Positions 22,437 through 34,595 of a stretch of DNA of 64,000 nucleotides are shown here, in pieces. The notes under the pieces were generated by a model. That model saw only the letters and a list, made by a program, of their open reading frames with translations, had not been told where the DNA came from and ran no database searches. The number at the start of each line of letters is the position of its first letter. The first letter of the stretch is position 1. The stretch is from Albifimbria verrucaria (lineage: Eukaryota > Ascomycota > Sordariomycetes > Hypocreales > Stachybotryaceae): the NCBI GenBank assembly GCA_020081605.1, contig JAHREC010000013.1, positions 4,464,001-4,528,000 of the forward strand, given 5' to 3'. A program made the translations under genes and the position numbers.

Positions 22437-23831
22437 TGTAGGATGGATGGTGAAGCAAGAAGAACAAGAAGCAGGAGGGTATAGATCAGGCACGCTCGTA
22501 ATGTAGAAGTGCAGACGATGGTTCGTAAGTCGTGATAGGAATCGACGGCAGTATCGCTTGGGTGTGTCGGCAGAGGTTGTTGAGGTTCGTTGAATGTCCG
22601 AACGTTCTCTCTGGCTCGGCCTCGTCAGCTAGGGTGGTTGGCAGGTTATGTCATGCGGACGGTGGCCAATAGACACGGAGCGCCCCGTTTTCGGTTGTTG
22701 CAGCCTCACAGGCTCCAGCCATACCATGCTAGATTCCGACACGTGACTGAGCTGAGCACATGGTCTGTGCGCCCTCGGTCCACAGCAATATCTTGCAGGA
22801 GCATCGGATTTCATTTTTCTCTTTTCTTTCTTCTTCAAAGAAAGTTGAATCCCCGGAGAATGAAGAAAATAGGCTCCACGCGTCGACTTTGTCATTGGCG
22901 TTGAGTTGTATTAACCGGGCAGATTGACGCAGGATCTCCTGCGCGGCGCTTTAAAGAATTGGTGGCTAGCTTCTACGTTAACCGATCCCGTTGAGTGTTC
23001 GACATATCTGTCAGAGCAGAGGTTGTTTTGTAATGACTGTATGGTTGCATGCACGTAGCTCTTTTTGCAGCAACAGCGTTTATCCAGACGCCCTTGTGTG
23101 AATTCGTGCCTTGATGCTGCGTATTGTTGGTTCTCCGGCCAAAATTGGCGGGCTTCAAGATCGAATTGCGATAGCTGCAGACGCAAATTCTGGGCGCAAA
23201 ATGAAAAGCAGCCATCACTCATAAGCCACTTGTGGCTCACCAACCTGGACCCTGGCAGAGGAGTTTGCTCATGTGAGCTCATCTGTGCCCGTAGCGCATA
23301 AGATCACCGGATGCGGATCCATGAGGAAGCTTTGCGAGCGTTACTCCCAGTCGTTCCCAAAGCGAATTGAGTTGGGGCTAAGCTCTTGATGCCTTTGTGA
23401 ACAGCCTAGTAACCGTCTCTTCGGCTCCGCATGGCACAAGCACAGCACATGTGAGTTTACCTACCAGCTCCCGGCCAGTCCTGCATGTCTCACCGTACCC
23501 TCCCTAAATGCCTGCATGAGATTGGACGGCGTCATCATGCTTGGTGTCAGTGGCGCCGCGTGTCTGCGCAACAATGGCCCCTCAATGACACTGCACTGCG
23601 TAGGCCGAGGTGGACACGGCCAGCCAGCATGAGCTCCGGATTTGATCTGTCCGCGTTCTCATTCCCCTACTTCTTCACGCCTGAGCTCGTTGGCCTGCTG
23701 CCCTTGTCTTCCTATCCATGAGTCTCAAGCGAGTCCTGTACATGCTTGCCCCAGTGGTGACGTTCGCCTAGGCCTCCATCTTACCTCATTCACTTGCTCA
23801 CTAATTCCTTGGAGCCGGCCCAGTCGTCCAC
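22437..23831. other. Divergent intergenic region between VTI1 and the FAD oxidoreductase
   Basis: Promoters of both flanking genes are expected here. Small open frames on both strands have no recognisable motif. Confidence 0.5.
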
Positions 23832-25349
23832 ATGAGTGGCCCAGTTAACAGATGGCACAGGAAGAAGGTGGCCATTATCGGCGGCGGATCTGCCGGCATT
23901 GCTGCTCTATGGGCCTTGAATGGAACCTATCACGATGTCTATCTTTACGAGGCCGCCGACCGCTTGGGCGGCCATACTAATACCGTCAATTGGAGGGTTG
24001 GTAGATTTTCAGCTGCTGTTGATACTGGATTCATCGTTATGAATAACCAAACATACCGTGAGCGCCTTGTCTATTCACCGAGTTGCATCGCTTGGTTTCT
24101 TACTGGTCGGCAGCCAACTTTGTCAACTTTTTGAAACGACTGCATATTGACACAGAGCCTACGCAAGTGTCGCTTGGATTTTCACGCGACCAAGGTGCAT
24201 TCGAATGGGCAACAGCCAGTTTCAAGGCCCTATTCTCTCAGCGTAGAAACATCCTCTCACCTCGCATGTGGAGGATCTTCTTCGATATTGTGCGCTTCAA
24301 CCACTTCGCCATAGACCTTCTCTCAGCAGATGGCGATGAATATGCGCAAGGTCTCGCCAACGGCGTGACGAATCATGTAGAGACCATCGGCCAATATCTG
24401 GACCGGAATGGGTACTCGCAGGCTTTCCGAGATGAGTATTTACTACCCATGGTCGCTGCCGCATCATGGACCAACCCGGACAAGACAACGCTGGATTTTC
24501 CGGCGACGACTCTGGTCCGCTATCTGTAAGCGAATGATGCTTTTGTTCATGTACAGACGCTAACACGTGTGTAGATGGAGCCAAAACCTCATCTCAACCA
24601 TCTCTTCTCGACCGCAATGGCTAGCTCTGTCACAAGGCTCCCACGCATACGTCAAGGCAGTGATGAAAGGCTTCCCATCTAACCACCTCTTTCTCAAGAC
24701 GGCAGTGAGGCACGTTGCGCCTGAACCGAGTGGTCGTGTAGTTGTGTACCTCGAAAGTGGCAAGTCAGATGTGTTCGATCATGTTATCATTGCCACGCAA
24801 GCCGACCAAGCAATGTCTATTCTCAAGACATCTGGAACGAGCCAAGAATTATCCATTCTCTCCAAATTCGAGACGTCTCAGACCGAAGCAGTTTTGCACT
24901 CAGACTTGACCTTGATGCCGAAGCGACAGAAGGCCTGGTCCAGTCTCAACTACATCACACAGACGATGCGACCGTCCCGTAATGCAAATGTCGACCGAGT
25001 TTCGTTGACATACAACATGAACGCACTGCAGCATATACCACGGGAGACATTCGGTGATGTTCTTGTAACTTTGAACCCGCTACATCGGCCCCGGCCGGAG
25101 AAGACACAGGGCCGGTATTATTACTCACGCCCGCTCTACACGCCATCGGCGGTGGAGGCACAGACTCTGCTGCCGAAGATCCAGAACACTCGTGGCATCA
25201 GCTTTGCGGGTTCATGGACCATGTTTGGGTCCCACGAGAATGGGTTTAGCAGCGGTCTCTACGTGGCTAAGGAGCACCTGGGAGCGAAGCTACCGTTTGA
25301 ATTCAGGACCCGAGCCGCAGCCGGTATGAGAGACCAGGGCTTAGTTTGA
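23832..25349 (+). CDS. FAD/NAD(P)-binding oxidoreductase of the COG2907 (amine-oxidase-like) type
   Basis: Three exons, 23832-24057, 24114-24525 and 24575-25349, joined without frame break; about 470 residues. The N-terminus has the Rossmann motif KVAIIGGGSAGIAALWAL and the second FAD motif YEAADRLGGHTNTV, then AAVDTGFIVMNNQTYPNF, a block characteristic of the COG2907 family. The C-terminus GISFAGSWTMFGSHENGFSS binds FAD in amine-oxidase folds. In bacteria these proteins lie beside cyclopropane-fatty-acid-synthase-like genes; no such gene is adjacent here. The reaction is not known to me. No signal peptide or membrane segment is evident. Confidence 0.85.
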
Positions 25350-25878
25350 TCGACCATGTTTTCCGATTTGTTCTTCTTCTTTCATATGTGTTTATCATAC
25401 AAACGACACAGGTGGTGGCATCTTTCGGAAGACGAGGCCTCGCTCCCATTACGCATGGCCTGAGCAGGAAGCGCTTGAAAAGGAAGGCATATTGATATGA
25501 ATTTGGAGAGTTAGGATGATGAAGTGTTACCGCATAGCCATTGCGGCGGCCATGTATGAAGGGCAAGTCGAAGTGTAGAGCTTGTACATAATAGCCATGA
25601 CAAGACCATGGAAATTTGTTCCATGTCGCATGTATTCAAACGAATGAATTTATTGACATTTTATCCAAAAATTATAATTGATTTCCTGAGTCTGCGATTT
25701 ATGCTGTAAACCAGTCTCTGAGAGATATGACCCTTGTGTGGCAGCGGTTTTTAGCGCCGACCGGCTTCGGTCCCTGCGCCTACCGTCCCGCTACTGGAGC
25801 TCGCATCAGACCACACCCAAAAATCGCATTCTCGAACTCGAAAGGTCAGGATCCCAGAGTGCCCGCAACACACGCGCA
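25350..25878. other. Intergenic region upstream of COX11
   Basis: Short AT-rich stretch around 25600-25690, then the COX11 5' region. The COX11 frame stays open upstream to about 25738 without an ATG. Confidence 0.5.
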
Positions 25879-26989
25879 ATGAACACTGCACCGCGGCTGG
25901 TCCAGAGCTCCGTCGGAGCTCGCTCATCACAATGGGCTTGCTATTTCTGTCGCCATGCGCCGCCGTCTCCCTTCTTCAGGGCCCCGCGACTGCGCAAACT
26001 GAACGTTCCGGGCGTCCGCAGATCCATTTCGACTTCGACGCCGTATTGGCAGCAGACGCGGCCGCAGTCAGTCGCCTCCGATCCGATGGAACAGATACGC
26101 GCCAAGTATAGCAAGCGAAACACGTCATTTCTGTATGGACCCTCGGCCCGCATGTTCGCCAGACAGAGAACGAGTGCAAGGACATCAACCTGACTCTTCT
26201 GATTAGGTACTATGCTATCAGCTTGTCAATGCTCGCGGGAGCACTCGGATATGCGTCAGTGCCGTTGTACAAGATGGTTAGGATTCGAACGCTACAGTCT
26301 TGCGAGCCCCTGCTGACTCTTTGCTTCAATAGATCTGTCAGACTGTCGGTTGGGGCGGCCAGCCCATCCGAGTGCACTCCGGCATAGGCGGTGACGGCGA
26401 TATATCCAGCCGAGTCATTCCCGTCACCGACACGAACCGTATCCGCGTAACCTTCAACTCCTCCGTCTCCGATACCCTGCCGTGGAAGTTTGTTCCGCAG
26501 CAGCGCGAAGTCCGCGTTCTTCCCGGCGAGACGGCCCTGGCTTTCTACACAGCCACCAACCACGGTGACAAGGACATCATTGGCGTTGCGACGTACAGCG
26601 TGACACCACCGCAGTGTGCCCCGTACTTTAGCAAGATCCAGTGCTTCTGCTTCGAGGAACAGCGCCTGAATGCGGGCGAGACAGTGGACATGCCTGTCTT
26701 CTTCTACCTCGATCCAGATCTGCTGAATGATATCAACATGAAGAATGTGGAAACCGTCACCTTGAACTATACATTCTTCAGTATGTGTCTGCCACTCCTT
26801 GTTCAGATCCAGCTTACTAACTGACTCAAAATAGAAGCCAAGTACGACAACAACGGCAGATTTAAGTCCCCGCGGCCCCATAGATGGATGAAAAACAACC
26901 TGTACAATAGTCTCTACTCAATGGCAACTGTAGCTTCTATAGAATACCAGGGTGCCTTGCCTACACCAACAGACCAGTGGCATCACTGA
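25879..26989 (+). CDS. COX11: Cytochrome c oxidase assembly factor Cox11 (copper delivery to CuB)
   Basis: Mitochondrial inner-membrane copper chaperone that delivers Cu(I) to the CuB site of Cox1. Four exons: 25879-26132, 26207-26276, 26333-26780, 26835-26989; 308 residues without frame break. The N-terminus is a basic, Ser-rich presequence (VPGVRRSISTSTPYW) followed by one membrane helix, YYAISLSMLAGALGYASVPL, split over exons 1-2. The intermembrane-space domain contains FNSSVSDTLPWKFVPQQ and the copper ligands in KIQCFCFEEQ, with the canonical CFCF motif. The C-terminal tail beyond NYTFF is fungal-specific. The start was placed at 25879 because the earlier open frame lacks an ATG. Confidence 0.95.
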
Positions 26990-27421
26990 TCTACTGTACT
27001 ATTATAAAATGGTTACTCAAATAGAGTCAGATCTCTCAATTGCTCCGTTTATATATTCAAATGAGACTTATGTTCAAAGACAGCTGACAAAAGCACTGCT
27101 CATACGTTGAGCATGATGACCCAACTACACAACCGCGCATTGCCCGTCGTCAATTAACTGTCCAACCAGTATCAGCCTTACATTCAGATATCCAAAAACG
27201 CCCTAGTGCACCATCTTAATCCAAAGATAAGATGACTAAGCGGGGCTACATTCTTTTTGCTGGTGGGGTTTATCACGTGTGCCCCATAACTCGCCTAAAA
27301 TTTCTCCCACAACCAAAAACCACCAAATTTGTGTCCGTCGTGTTCCTTTCCGTCCTCCATCACCCAACGCCGACCTCACTCAACAACGACACCGCGTTCG
27401 TACTAACCCCAATCGCCCACC
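26990..27421. other. Promoter region of the L26 gene
   Basis: 432 bp between COX11 and the ribosomal protein gene. CT- and CA-rich sequence at 27300-27415 fits a ribosomal-protein gene leader. Nothing else seen. Confidence 0.5.
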
Positions 27422-27953
27422 ATGGTCAAGGTCAACAAGCGTAAGTGCTGCCTGAATCATCAATGAGAGAAAACAATTGAAGAGTGAAACTAATTACTCG
27501 CAACAGAGGTCGCGTCTTCCCGCCGCAAGAGCCGTGCCGCTCACTTCAAGGCTCCCTCTTCCCAGCGCCGTGTCATCATGAGCGCTCCCTCAGCAAGGAG
27601 CTGCGTGAGAAGTACAACGTACGAAAGCCTGCTGCATGTCGAGCTCGGGAGAACGATCACTAAAATCTCTCAATAGGTCCGCAGCATCCCCATCCGCAAG
27701 GATGACGAGGTCACCGTTGTCCGTGGTTCCAACAAGGGCCGTGAGGGCAAGGTCACCTCCGTCTACCGTCTCAAATACGTTATCCACGTTGAGCGTATCG
27801 CCCGCGAGAAGGCCAACGGCCAGAGCGTCCCCTGGGTCTCCACCCTCCAACGTCGTTATCACCAAGCTCAAGCTCGACAAGGACCGTGAGGACATCCTGG
27901 AGCGCATCAAGCGCGGCCGTGAGCTGAGCGCTAAGGGCAAGGTCACCGCCTAA
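27422..27953 (+). CDS. RPL26: 60S ribosomal protein L26 (uL24)
   Basis: KOW-domain protein at the polypeptide exit tunnel. Exons 27422-27440, 27507-27618 and 27677-27953. A 19-nt first exon (MVKVNK) followed by a phase-1 intron is common in fungal ribosomal protein genes. Recognisable blocks: [60 protein letters not shown]. Three one-base losses, at C-runs 27597-27599, 27829-27832 and 27843-27845, break the frame; restoring them gives 137 codons, the family length. A single-copy essential gene with three frame breaks in about 400 coding bases is the clearest sign that these are sequence errors. Confidence 0.95.
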
Positions 27954-29076
27954 GCGTTTCGTATACCCGCGAAATAAAAAGCACTTCGAAATGTCATACG
28001 AGGGAACAACAACCAGGTTGATGAGGAAATGGGCACATACTCCGGCGTTTTGCGATCTTTGCGTTGATACGCAGGTTGGGTCTACAAAAGGGTAGATGAA
28101 TTGAGAATTTCAAAGTTCTCGATGGCCATTTCACCAGCTTGTGAAATGTTCCATGGGAGGCGTTTCCCGAAGTCCATTTTGCTGCATTCATGCGATGTGA
28201 TGCTCCATGAGTTGCCTCAGAACTGGGCTGTACCGTCCGCTCTGTTGCTGGACTGATCTTCGTGACGGCCATCACCGGACTCGTAAACTCGTAGTGTCTC
28301 TCCGTCTTCTCCCATTCCCCCTTCCCCCAAAGCACATTCCCGCTAGGATATCTCCGCGTTAACCACCTAACCATGGTTTTCGAGGTATACGACTGGCGAA
28401 GAGCAAACCACGTAGGGGCAAACTTAGTTATCATCGCTCCTACGCTCGCCCGAAGATTTTCACCAAGGACTGTAGTCAATGCCGATGGAAATTTGATGGT
28501 GAGGTACATATGTGCACAACCTATGTTGCGTAAATATCAGCCAGCACACCCTACTAGAGGTGTTTGGCTGTCCAGTATACCAGTATACCAGTATAGCGTC
28601 AATTGAGGATTTCTTCACTCTATTTCTCTTGCATCATGTGACATCAGTTCATGAAACTTCACGACGGTACGACACTGGATGAAGATGAATTCAATGCTTT
28701 GTCTTAATGTAGCAAGTTATTCACTGTAGTAGTATACCAGCAACGTATGGTATGCTAAGCTATAAGAGCAATCCGCAGGCTCTCAGTCAACATCCGAGCA
28801 CCGTATTACTCTAACATTATTCCGTACATCAGTCATTGCTCCTCCCATACTTCTGAAACCTCCAAACCTAAACCACGCAATGAAATGGTCGTGTCTGTTT
28901 TAGTCAAGCAATACTTTCAAGAATTGGCCAACGGGCTGAATTAGGGTACCGGTAAACCCGGTATGGTGGAGGCTTCTCGTGTGTATATCATGCAGTTCTT
29001 AATAATAAAGATGATTATCAATAATAGTCTCAAGTCCGTCGACCGACCTTCGTAGCACTGATGGGAGATATGTTTT
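27954..29076. other. Convergent intergenic region
   Basis: Contains 3' UTRs of L26 and of the minus-strand unknown gene. A short direct repeat (cagtatac three times) occurs at about 28573-28595. Open frames here are short and unrecognised. Confidence 0.5.
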
Positions 29077-31838
29077 CTAGTGGGACGTCATTCCCTTGCG
29101 GCTGCTGCCGGGTCGGCTATCTCTTCGAAAGCTTTGTCGGGGATTGTGGTCTCCGGGAGGCCGATTCTCACCTCTCTTCTCTGGTGTGACGTTCGCTCTG
29201 TCCTCGTGAATGGCCTCTACGACTTTGTTCTTGTTCAGCCGAGTCGAAGCGTTGGCAATGGTAGGAGTCAATGAGGCAGTTGCATGACCCGTATAATTAG
29301 GTAGAACTCCCTGAGCGGTCGTGGACGAGACAGTTCCTGGGGTTGCATTGGCACTAGTTTTGCCCTTCTTTAATACGCTTTGCCATATTTCATTATGGGT
29401 TTTCGTTCTGCCATTCCGGTTAGGACGTTAGTCACAATAGATCGAGAAGCAATCAACTCACCCAGTTCGGCCCATGGATTTGCGCCCTTTGAAAAGCAAT
29501 GTCTTGTCATCATCTCCATCATCAGACGAGCATGGCCCTTTGGAATCGGTGGAAGTGGAGCCTCGTGTAGAAGAAGGAATCGCCTTCCGGCCGGGGTCAT
29601 ACTTATGACTGGTAGGTGCAACACATGAATCAGGTCGTTGGATCTCTGAGCTCATTCTTGGATCGCGCTGGGGTAGAGACTCGGACTGAGTAGCGTTGCC
29701 AATGTCGTGGCGTTTGGATCGTGGTATCGGCCGGAACCATTGCGATTCCATTTCCGACCTCAAACTTGGCGTATGGTAGCTCCGTCTGACATCTTCTGTG
29801 GGAAGATTGCGAGAGCTTGGAACTGGAGATGTGTCTTTGGTCGGAGACGGTGGATAGAAGTCTTTGCCATCAAATTTGGGAAGCCCTTTTGAAGGTGCGC
29901 GGGCGCCATTCCCCAATACATGTGACGCGCACGGAGCTCATCCTCTGTCAACTCGCGGTTGTATACATAGTCCATATTTCTAGTGAATCCAGAAGCAACA
30001 TCAGTCGGAATTTGGCCAATCAGGTATGGAGCGGACTTTCTGGATCCAACATAGTAGCTGCCGGAGCGGCCTGCGAAGGCTGTTTCAGGAGAAGAAAGCC
30101 GATCAGCTGGACCATTCTCGTTGATGTTCTTGAGCAGACCATGAGACGAAAAATCCCCATTGCAGGGGTCTCCTTCAAAGGTACCCATACGAGACGCTTT
30201 GTTGTTGGGTTGAAATGGAGGAGCTAGAGCTGCGGTGACTGGCAACCCTGTTGTCCTCTTCGTGGGCTCGCAATATTCGACCCCTTCGGCAGAAACCCTG
30301 GCTGGTGGAAACGCGCAAAAAGATTTGGTTGAATTGATATCTGTAGAAAAGCGCGATGGAAGCTTCTCCTTAGTAGCTTTAGCCTTAGATGTCCGCGATG
30401 CTAGCCCTTCCTCCGGAGAAGTACAAGAAGGGTCATGTTTGGCTTCACTGGTCGTGGAAGACTTGGATCGAACGCTATCGTGTGAGAACTCCGAGTTGGT
30501 TACCTCAATCTTGCTTGGATAATGATCTTTTTCGAAATCCAGCTGACTCTCAAGATTTTTCTCGAACTGCTGAACTTGCTGACGGACGATCTGTGCCTGG
30601 GACTCCATGCCTTTCTCATCAATCTGATGCTTGTTGTATTGGAGTTGATCTTCAAGATATTTGAGAGAACCTCGAAGGACTTCAATTTGCTTCTTAGTAA
30701 TTTCACTTGGCCGGATAGACGAGATAGGTGGCTTGTATGCAGGTGGGAGGTTGGCAGCAATTGCAGCAGAAGCCGATTGTCCATGTTGCGACTGCATTGA
30801 GGTTGAATGATGATCCTTGGGTAAGTCCACTGGCGCGGTAGAATGACCGAGCGAACTTTGAGGAATGATCGGAGGACAGTGCAGCCCATGAGTGGCTTGA
30901 ATTCCATGCAAAGGGGCGTACCATATGGATAGAGTTGACTTCCAGGATGCATCATCCATTGACCATTGTATAGAAAGGGACGACTGGGATCAAAATGCTC
31001 AGGTGACGATAAAGAAACAGTTTTGGTAGTTTCTGGAGCCTCGCAGGTGACCGAATTACTGCACTTTGTTGGCTCTGCAGAGTTTCTGATGGTGTTGCTT
31101 GATGGAGACGCCTGGACTGAACCTGGTAATGGCATACCGAAGGCCCCGCCGATGGTGAATCCCACTGGCCATGGCATCAAAGGGTATGAGTGATGGCTTG
31201 GAGGCGGGGCCGGGAAAAACCCTGGAAACATGGGAGGGAAGGCTCCAAACGGTGATTGTGGGATTGGAAAGGTCGAGTAAGCTGGAGGTTCTCGCGTGAA
31301 CGATGGGTTCAAGGTATTCCCGGTGGCCTTCTCCTTGGCCCATTTTGAGGTGGGAGATGAAGACCCTCTGGTGTTGGGGACAATGCGTCCCCGGCGGTAA
31401 CACGGACATGAGTTGGTGAGACGACGGCTTTGTAGAATCTCTGAAAACCCTCGTCTTTCTGGGCAGACAAAGTGGACGGTGCCGATATGGGTTGGACTTC
31501 ATCATGCTCAGAATCGGTTCGACCGCGATATCTCCATTCAGAGTCTGTACCGTCCAACTGGCGAGACAAGACGGGTTGAGGCAGGCTGTAGTCCGTTGCA
31601 TCTTGCAAGGACTCCAGGGTCTCTTCTTCAATCAAAGGCAGTGAACGACTAGTAGAGACTCGAACAACTTCGGCTACAACCGGGGTTTAGTTAAGTTCTG
31701 ATGCAACAGAATTCATCAACACTCACTGAGGTCCATGTCCCTTCGCAGTTTGTTTTGGAGCCGATCGCATAATTCTCTTTGCACAGGCATGTTTCTCATC
31801 CGAAGAAGGTCTCGTGCGGTGTATGTTTGAGAAGCCAT
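29077..31838 (-). CDS. Conserved hypothetical, mostly disordered; candidate eIF4E-binding protein
   Basis: About 885 residues from exons 31838-31727, 31673-29462 and 29407-29077. Family not recognised by name. The N-terminus MASQTYTARDLLRMRNMPVQ contains Y-T-A-R-D-L-L at residues 6-12, an exact match to the eIF4E-binding consensus Y-x4-L-phi found in eIF4G, 4E-BPs and 4E-T. The middle is Pro/Gly/Phe-rich (FGAFPPMFPGFFPAPPPS). A predicted coiled coil follows (ITKKQIEVLRGSLKYLEDQ). Then come Ser/Pro-rich stretches (FYPPSPTKDTSPVPSSRN), acidic DDGDDDK and an Arg-rich C-terminus. One-base losses at 31343-31346 (T-run), 30913-30916 (G-run) and 29884-29886 (C-run) break the frame; restored, it is 886 codons. 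Architecture (N-terminal motif, long disorder, one coiled coil) resembles 4E-T/Cup-like repressors. That role is inference. Confidence 0.75.
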
Positions 31839-33925
31839 CCTGAAGTCAACGAAAGCAAAGAACAGATAGGACCGATGGTTTTCGCGAGAGTAGCAGTGAA
31901 AGAGAGTTGGGAATCCACTGTTGTTGTCTGAAGGTCGTAGACTGGCCCGGAGGAACTCCAAAATGGGAAGGGTCTGCGCCCAGAGACTTGAACTGTCAGT
32001 GATTTTCTGTGCCGCAAATTGAGAATAAAGGAACTGGGGTGAGTCATGATGGGGTGCAAGCTTCTGAGAAGCATCTATTGGATCGGCGAGTTGAACGAAG
32101 ACTTGAGCACAGCGATGATAATTGTGCAGTAAGTTATATCGGATGAGGGGATGCTAGAAGGGGCCAATGTTTGATCTCTCTGTTGGGACTCTGACAGGAA
32201 GCGAAGAATCCGCCTCGTTCTTCTGGATTTTGTCAAGACCATTTCAAGGGATGGTTGACAGAATGCTTGAGAGGGCTGTACTTTAAAGATTATCGTGGAG
32301 TCGTGCTCGAGTGTATTGGTCTAGAATACCAAAAATATGCAAAAAGCGGGCTTTGAGGTGGCGCCGAAAATGGTTGGAGAGATCAAAGAAATCAAAGGTA
32401 TAGCAAACAAGAAGCTGACTTGGATACGATGATCACCGTACGGGGACACAAGCAAAAAGAATCTTGAGATGGGTGTGTGAGGAAGAAAAAGAGAAAGAAA
32501 AAGAAAAAGAAAAGGTCTGATGTCGATGCCCTGGGGAGGTGTACGAGTGTGGTGCAGGTGAGAGAAATGTGAGAAGCTAGCAAAGAGAACTTACTTGACA
32601 AGTGCCAACGACAGCAATCAGCCAAGCATGCGCACCGAGCGCGGGCTGGACAAAGGACAGTAGCAGACGTTGAGGATGATGAGAACAGAACAGTAGGCAA
32701 CGAAGGGCGAAGAAGTAGGTCGATTCGGACACTTTTGACGATAGCAAAGTAATCACGACAATGAGCTGTACAGTAGATTGGCAAAGACGAGATGACGAGA
32801 GATGTATGACAAGGACAGACTGGACGAGGGCCAGAGACGCGAGCCGAGGAAAGACAGGCAAAGACGAGATGTTGAGCAGGAGGAGAGAAGGCGATCAGAG
32901 CAGGGGCCAGGTAGTCAACGGCAAAAGCGCAGGGTAATTGATGCTGAGGACAATTGGAAGGCGTAAGAAAAGCTCGCAAGCGCAGAAGCAGCCCCGGGGA
33001 TAATTTGATGACGTTTTAGCGATGATTTGTGGATGTTAAACGGGAAGGTGAACGCGATGGAAGCTACAGCTGCAGTTACGGGAGGAGATGCCAGCTCCGG
33101 CTCTGCAGGCACCGGGCAAGGCTGAACGAGGTAGCGTAGCCACTGACTTCCTCACCGCCCACGAGTTTGTGTGGCAATTTTGGATGCCTGAATCAGTGAT
33201 GGTTGAGGTCGAGTGCTGTTAGAGGTTCCAAAGTATCGCTGCCAGCTGTGCCAGCTGTGCCAGCTGCCACCATTTCTAGCCGAGTTCGTGGTTTCTGCGC
33301 ACCTTCCCCCTGAGCTCTGTTAGTGGCGATTCATCCGAAGCCATGAAGCAGCGGGAGTACGCAAGTATTTATATTGAAGTAAGTATAGCAAGTTCTGAAA
33401 GCCGCAGTATGAGTTGACCATGTCTTTGATTTGCGCAGACAGTGCCAGCAGCTTCTTCTATTCTACCCCTTCCTGCCATTTACTTCCACTCTTCCTTGTC
33501 AAGTGAGCAGACACTCACTCCATATCGTCTAGATAACATACAAACAGCCAGCATACAAACTTGCCTTTTTGCATTGCATATTCAACCGCCCATCCCAAGC
33601 TTCCCAAAATGGCTCCAATCTTGTACTCACATGCATTTCTGCACTTCTACCTGTTGAAGTAGCCCCGGGCTAATTGCCGACTTGGGCTACCTCCCGGGAT
33701 CTGATTGGGCCACAGCAAAACACCAAGCCCAGTCTTCAGCTTGAGACATTCACGACCCACAACCCCATTGCCCCGTTATTTGGACATACCCGAGGTATAT
33801 AGACCATGGGCCTCTTTCTGGACGCATGGATCCAAAACGCCACCGTTCCCTTTGCTTTCTCTCTTGGTCAGACCGCTGCTTCCCGGTACCATCGCAGCCC
33901 CATCACTACACCAACCAGCTCAATC
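31839..33925. other. Divergent intergenic region, 2.1 kb
   Basis: Upstream of the candidate 4E-binding gene and of the SET-like gene. A CAG acceptor sits directly before the 31838 ATG, so a 5' UTR intron is possible. A TTC/GAA-rich simple stretch lies at about 32485-32515 and gccagctgt is repeated three times near 33238-33265. No gene supported. Confidence 0.5.
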
Positions 33926-34595
33926 ATGGCCGAGCCGCTGAAGCCACACTGGGTTCAACCCTCCCATCCTGAGATACAGGAAGTCATCATCAATGAAGCC
34001 AACTTTTCCTCCAAGAGTCTATCCAGAGTCTCTCTGCCGCCCAACACGGTATACGCGAGGATGACATTCCCCCATGCACGGTCGCACCAAAGGCTGGCTA
34101 CTCGACGGTGCAATTTGACAAGGACCAACATCTTGAGCTGAATAGTGATCTGCTATATATTAATCACTCATGCGAGCCATCTCTTGTAAGTCTTGCCCTC
34201 TGGTCTTCTCGTGGAATGCGATACGCATAGGTAGGACTGCTTCTGACCTGTCCTTAGATTTTTGACACTGAAAACTTCAATATACTGGCTGGCCCCAACG
34301 GTCTCAAGGCCGGGAAGAGCTCACTGTGAGTTATCCATCTTGTTGCGTCCCAGGCCCGACTGTTCAGGATCATCAATGACTAACTAACGTTTTTTCGCGC
34401 TCAAAGTTCTTCTACCCTTCCACCGAGTGGGAAATGGCACAAGCCTTTGACTGCCTTTGTGGAAAACCCACGTGCCGTGGTAGGATTAGTGGTGCCAAGG
34501 ATATGCGTCCAGAACAGTTAGAGGGCCTGTGGATAAGCAAGCATATAAGGGAACTACTTGATGAAAAGTCACGACAGAACTCAGAGAGTAATTAA
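33926..34595 (+). CDS. Small SET/post-SET domain protein
   Basis: Three exons: 33926-34185, 34258-34325, 34407-34595; 172 residues. The core shows SET-domain landmarks: LLYINHSCEPSLIFDTENFN (NHSCxPN-like cofactor loop), then the ELTFFYPSTEW segment in place of the usual ELTYDY, then a Cys-rich post-SET CLCGKPTCRG. The N-terminal half that would hold the first SET strands is short, as in a widespread family of small fungal SET-like proteins. Whether it methylates anything is unknown. Two one-base losses, C-run 34069-34073 and G-run 34312-34314, break the frame. The start was chosen at MAEPLKPHWV; an in-frame ATG at 33806 would add about 40 residues. Confidence 0.8.

Noticed and set aside
32392..32979. 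A 195-codon minus-strand frame with a poly-Phe run
   Set aside because: The poly-Phe comes from a TTC/TTT simple repeat in non-coding DNA; no conserved segment.
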